Assembly (NCBI GenBank): GCA_029267975.1
Contig: JAJUHH010000159.1
Location: forward strand, 1 to 6,884
Length of the DNA: 6,884 nt
Source of the DNA: Clostridiales bacterium
GTDB lineage: Bacteria > Bacillota > Clostridia > Lachnospirales > Lachnospiraceae
Direction: 5' to 3'
Position numbers and translations under genes: made by a program. Position 1 is the stretch's first letter. Every line of letters begins with the position of its first letter. Below are positions 6,021 through 6,884 of this stretch, piece after piece. The notes beneath the pieces were generated by a model. That model was not told the DNA's origin. It searched no databases and was given only the letters and a program-made list of their open reading frames with translations.

Positions 6021-6884
6021 ATGAGTAGATCTGATCAAATGGTGGCTGAGTCAAAGGGAATATCCCAGAAGGGAGTTACCCAAGATAGTAAAACTAAGCT
6101 GGGGGAATTCCTTTATAGCTTAAAGAAGCATTGGATGCTTATGGTCATGGTACTGCCCGGTGTGATCTGGTGCGCAACGTTTCGTTATGGACCCATGTAC
6201 GGTTTATCAATTGCCTTTCAAAGGTATCGCATCGGAGATTCAATTATTCATGGCAATTGGGCAGGGCTTTATCAGTTTGAGAAGTTTTTCTCACATCCTC
6301 AGATTTTAAGGCTGATTTGGAATACTTTTTACTTGAGTCTTTTGCAGATTATTTTTGTTTTTCCGGTACCGATTCTTTTTGCCCTTATGTTAAACGAAAT
6401 GCGTGCAAAAGCAGCAAAGAGGATTGTCCAGACGGTGTCTTATCTGCCACATTTTATCTCAATGGTGGCAGTAGCAAGTATGGTAACTTTGTTACTAAAT
6501 CCCAATACCGGTTTGGTTAATCGTATAATAAACCTTTTGGGAATGGAGTCCATTTTCTTCATGGGCAGTACCAAATGGTATCGTCCGATATACATTATTT
6601 CTGAAATTTGGCAGTCTTTTGGCTTTAACTCTATTATTTATATGGCGGCTTTAACTGCTATTCCACAAGAGCTGTATGAGGCTGCAAGCATCGATGGAGC
6701 GTCACGTTTAAAAAAGGTTTTTCATATTTCACTGCCATGCATCGCACCTACCATCATTATTATGCTGATTTTAAAATGTGGCAGCATTTTATCTATCGGA
6801 CACGAAAAAACACTGCTATTGCAGAACGCTTCTAACAATTCGGTATCTGATATTATCAGCACATTTACATACCGGGTAGGACTG
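6021..6884 (+). CDS. lplB-like: LplB-family oligosaccharide ABC transporter permease (3' end outside the window)
   Basis: The frame is open from ATG 6021 to the right edge (288 codons) without a stop; family members are about 300-320 residues, so only the last stretch is missing. AAGGAG (6008-6013) lies seven bases before the start. The first 37 residues are polar and cytoplasmic. Membrane segments fall at about 39-57, 98-124, 135-159, 190-213 and 241-255. The family-typical YLPHFISMVAVASMV is at 141-155. The EAA loop that contacts the ATPase is EAASIDGASRLKKVFHISLP (220-239), with the conserved DGA and LP. The tail (SILSIGHEKTLLLQN, then DIISTFTYRVGL) matches the LplB/YteP end pattern. Such permeases pair with an LplC/YtcP-type permease and a lipoprotein binding protein, expected beyond the edge, and share a common ATPase. 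Downstream of YesM/YesN, it likely imports the oligosaccharide that the kinase senses; which sugar is unknown. Confidence 0.93.
   Translation, partial: MSRSDQMVAESKGISQKGVTQDSKTKLGEFLYSLKKHWMLMVMVLPGVIWCATFRYGPMYGLSIAFQRYRIGDSIIHGNWAGLYQFEKFFSHPQILRLIWNTFYLSLLQIIFVFPVPILFALMLNEMRAKAAKRIVQTVSYLPHFISMVAVASMVTLLLNPNTGLVNRIINLLGMESIFFMGSTKWYRPIYIISEIWQSFGFNSIIYMAALTAIPQELYEAASIDGASRLKKVFHISLPCIAPTIIIMLILKCGSILSIGHEKTLLLQNASNNSVSDIISTFTYRVGL

Noticed and set aside
6317..6520. 67-residue + strand frame inside the permease
   Set aside because: It is out of frame with the permease, which has a strong ribosome site and continuous family motifs across the same bases.
1..6884. tRNA, rRNA, CRISPR array, insertion sequence or attachment site
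   Set aside because: No cloverleaf, regularly spaced repeats, terminal inverted repeats with a transposase, or integrase gene were seen on either strand.

Overview
The window looks like low-to-moderate GC Firmicute DNA, most likely a clostridial plant- or mucus-glycan degrader such as a Lachnospiraceae or related lineage. This is inferred from strong AAGGAGG-type ribosome sites, AT-rich promoters, and a YesM/YesN two-component system next to an LplB-type oligosaccharide permease. No gene here fixes the species.

Layout. (1) Positions 1-1090, + strand: the 3' end of an unrecognised, probably extracellular beta-rich protein (ends 257), then two small genes that both look broken. The first (about 291-706) encoded a short secreted protein; its start codon is missing and its signal peptide lies one frame away from the mature part. 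The second (about 699-1090) encoded a small three-helix membrane protein; its expected start is ATA and one base appears lost from a T run at 956-959. A perfect 16-bp hairpin (1066-1103) closes this block and works as a terminator from both sides. (2) 1120-2385, - strand: an intact FAD-dependent oxidoreductase of the FAD_oxidored (PF12831) type. (3) 2386-2706: a 321-base divergent control region with a promoter for the oxidoreductase, two candidate promoters toward the kinase, a doubtful 36-codon reading frame and short repeats. (4) 2707-4491 and 4466-5710, + strand: a YesM-type sensor histidine kinase and a YesN-type AraC response regulator, overlapping by 26 bases and surely co-translated. 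(5) 5711-6020: 310 non-coding bases with a hairpin, an upstream inverted repeat and a promoter. (6) 6021 to the right edge, + strand: the first 288 codons of an LplB-family sugar ABC permease, cut by the window.

How it fits together. The kinase probably senses an extracellular oligosaccharide, directly or through a binding protein, and phosphorylates the regulator, which then activates the transporter operon from the 5952-5980 promoter. The oxidoreductase is divergent from the regulators and may act on the imported sugar or an aglycone, but its substrate cannot be read from the sequence. The right two thirds is a well-known type of carbohydrate uptake locus. The least ordinary parts are the cluster of lesions on the left, the overlapping competing hairpins after the regulator, and the pairing of a PF12831 flavoprotein with a sugar-sensing system. 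I saw no RNA genes, CRISPR array, insertion sequence or replication origin.
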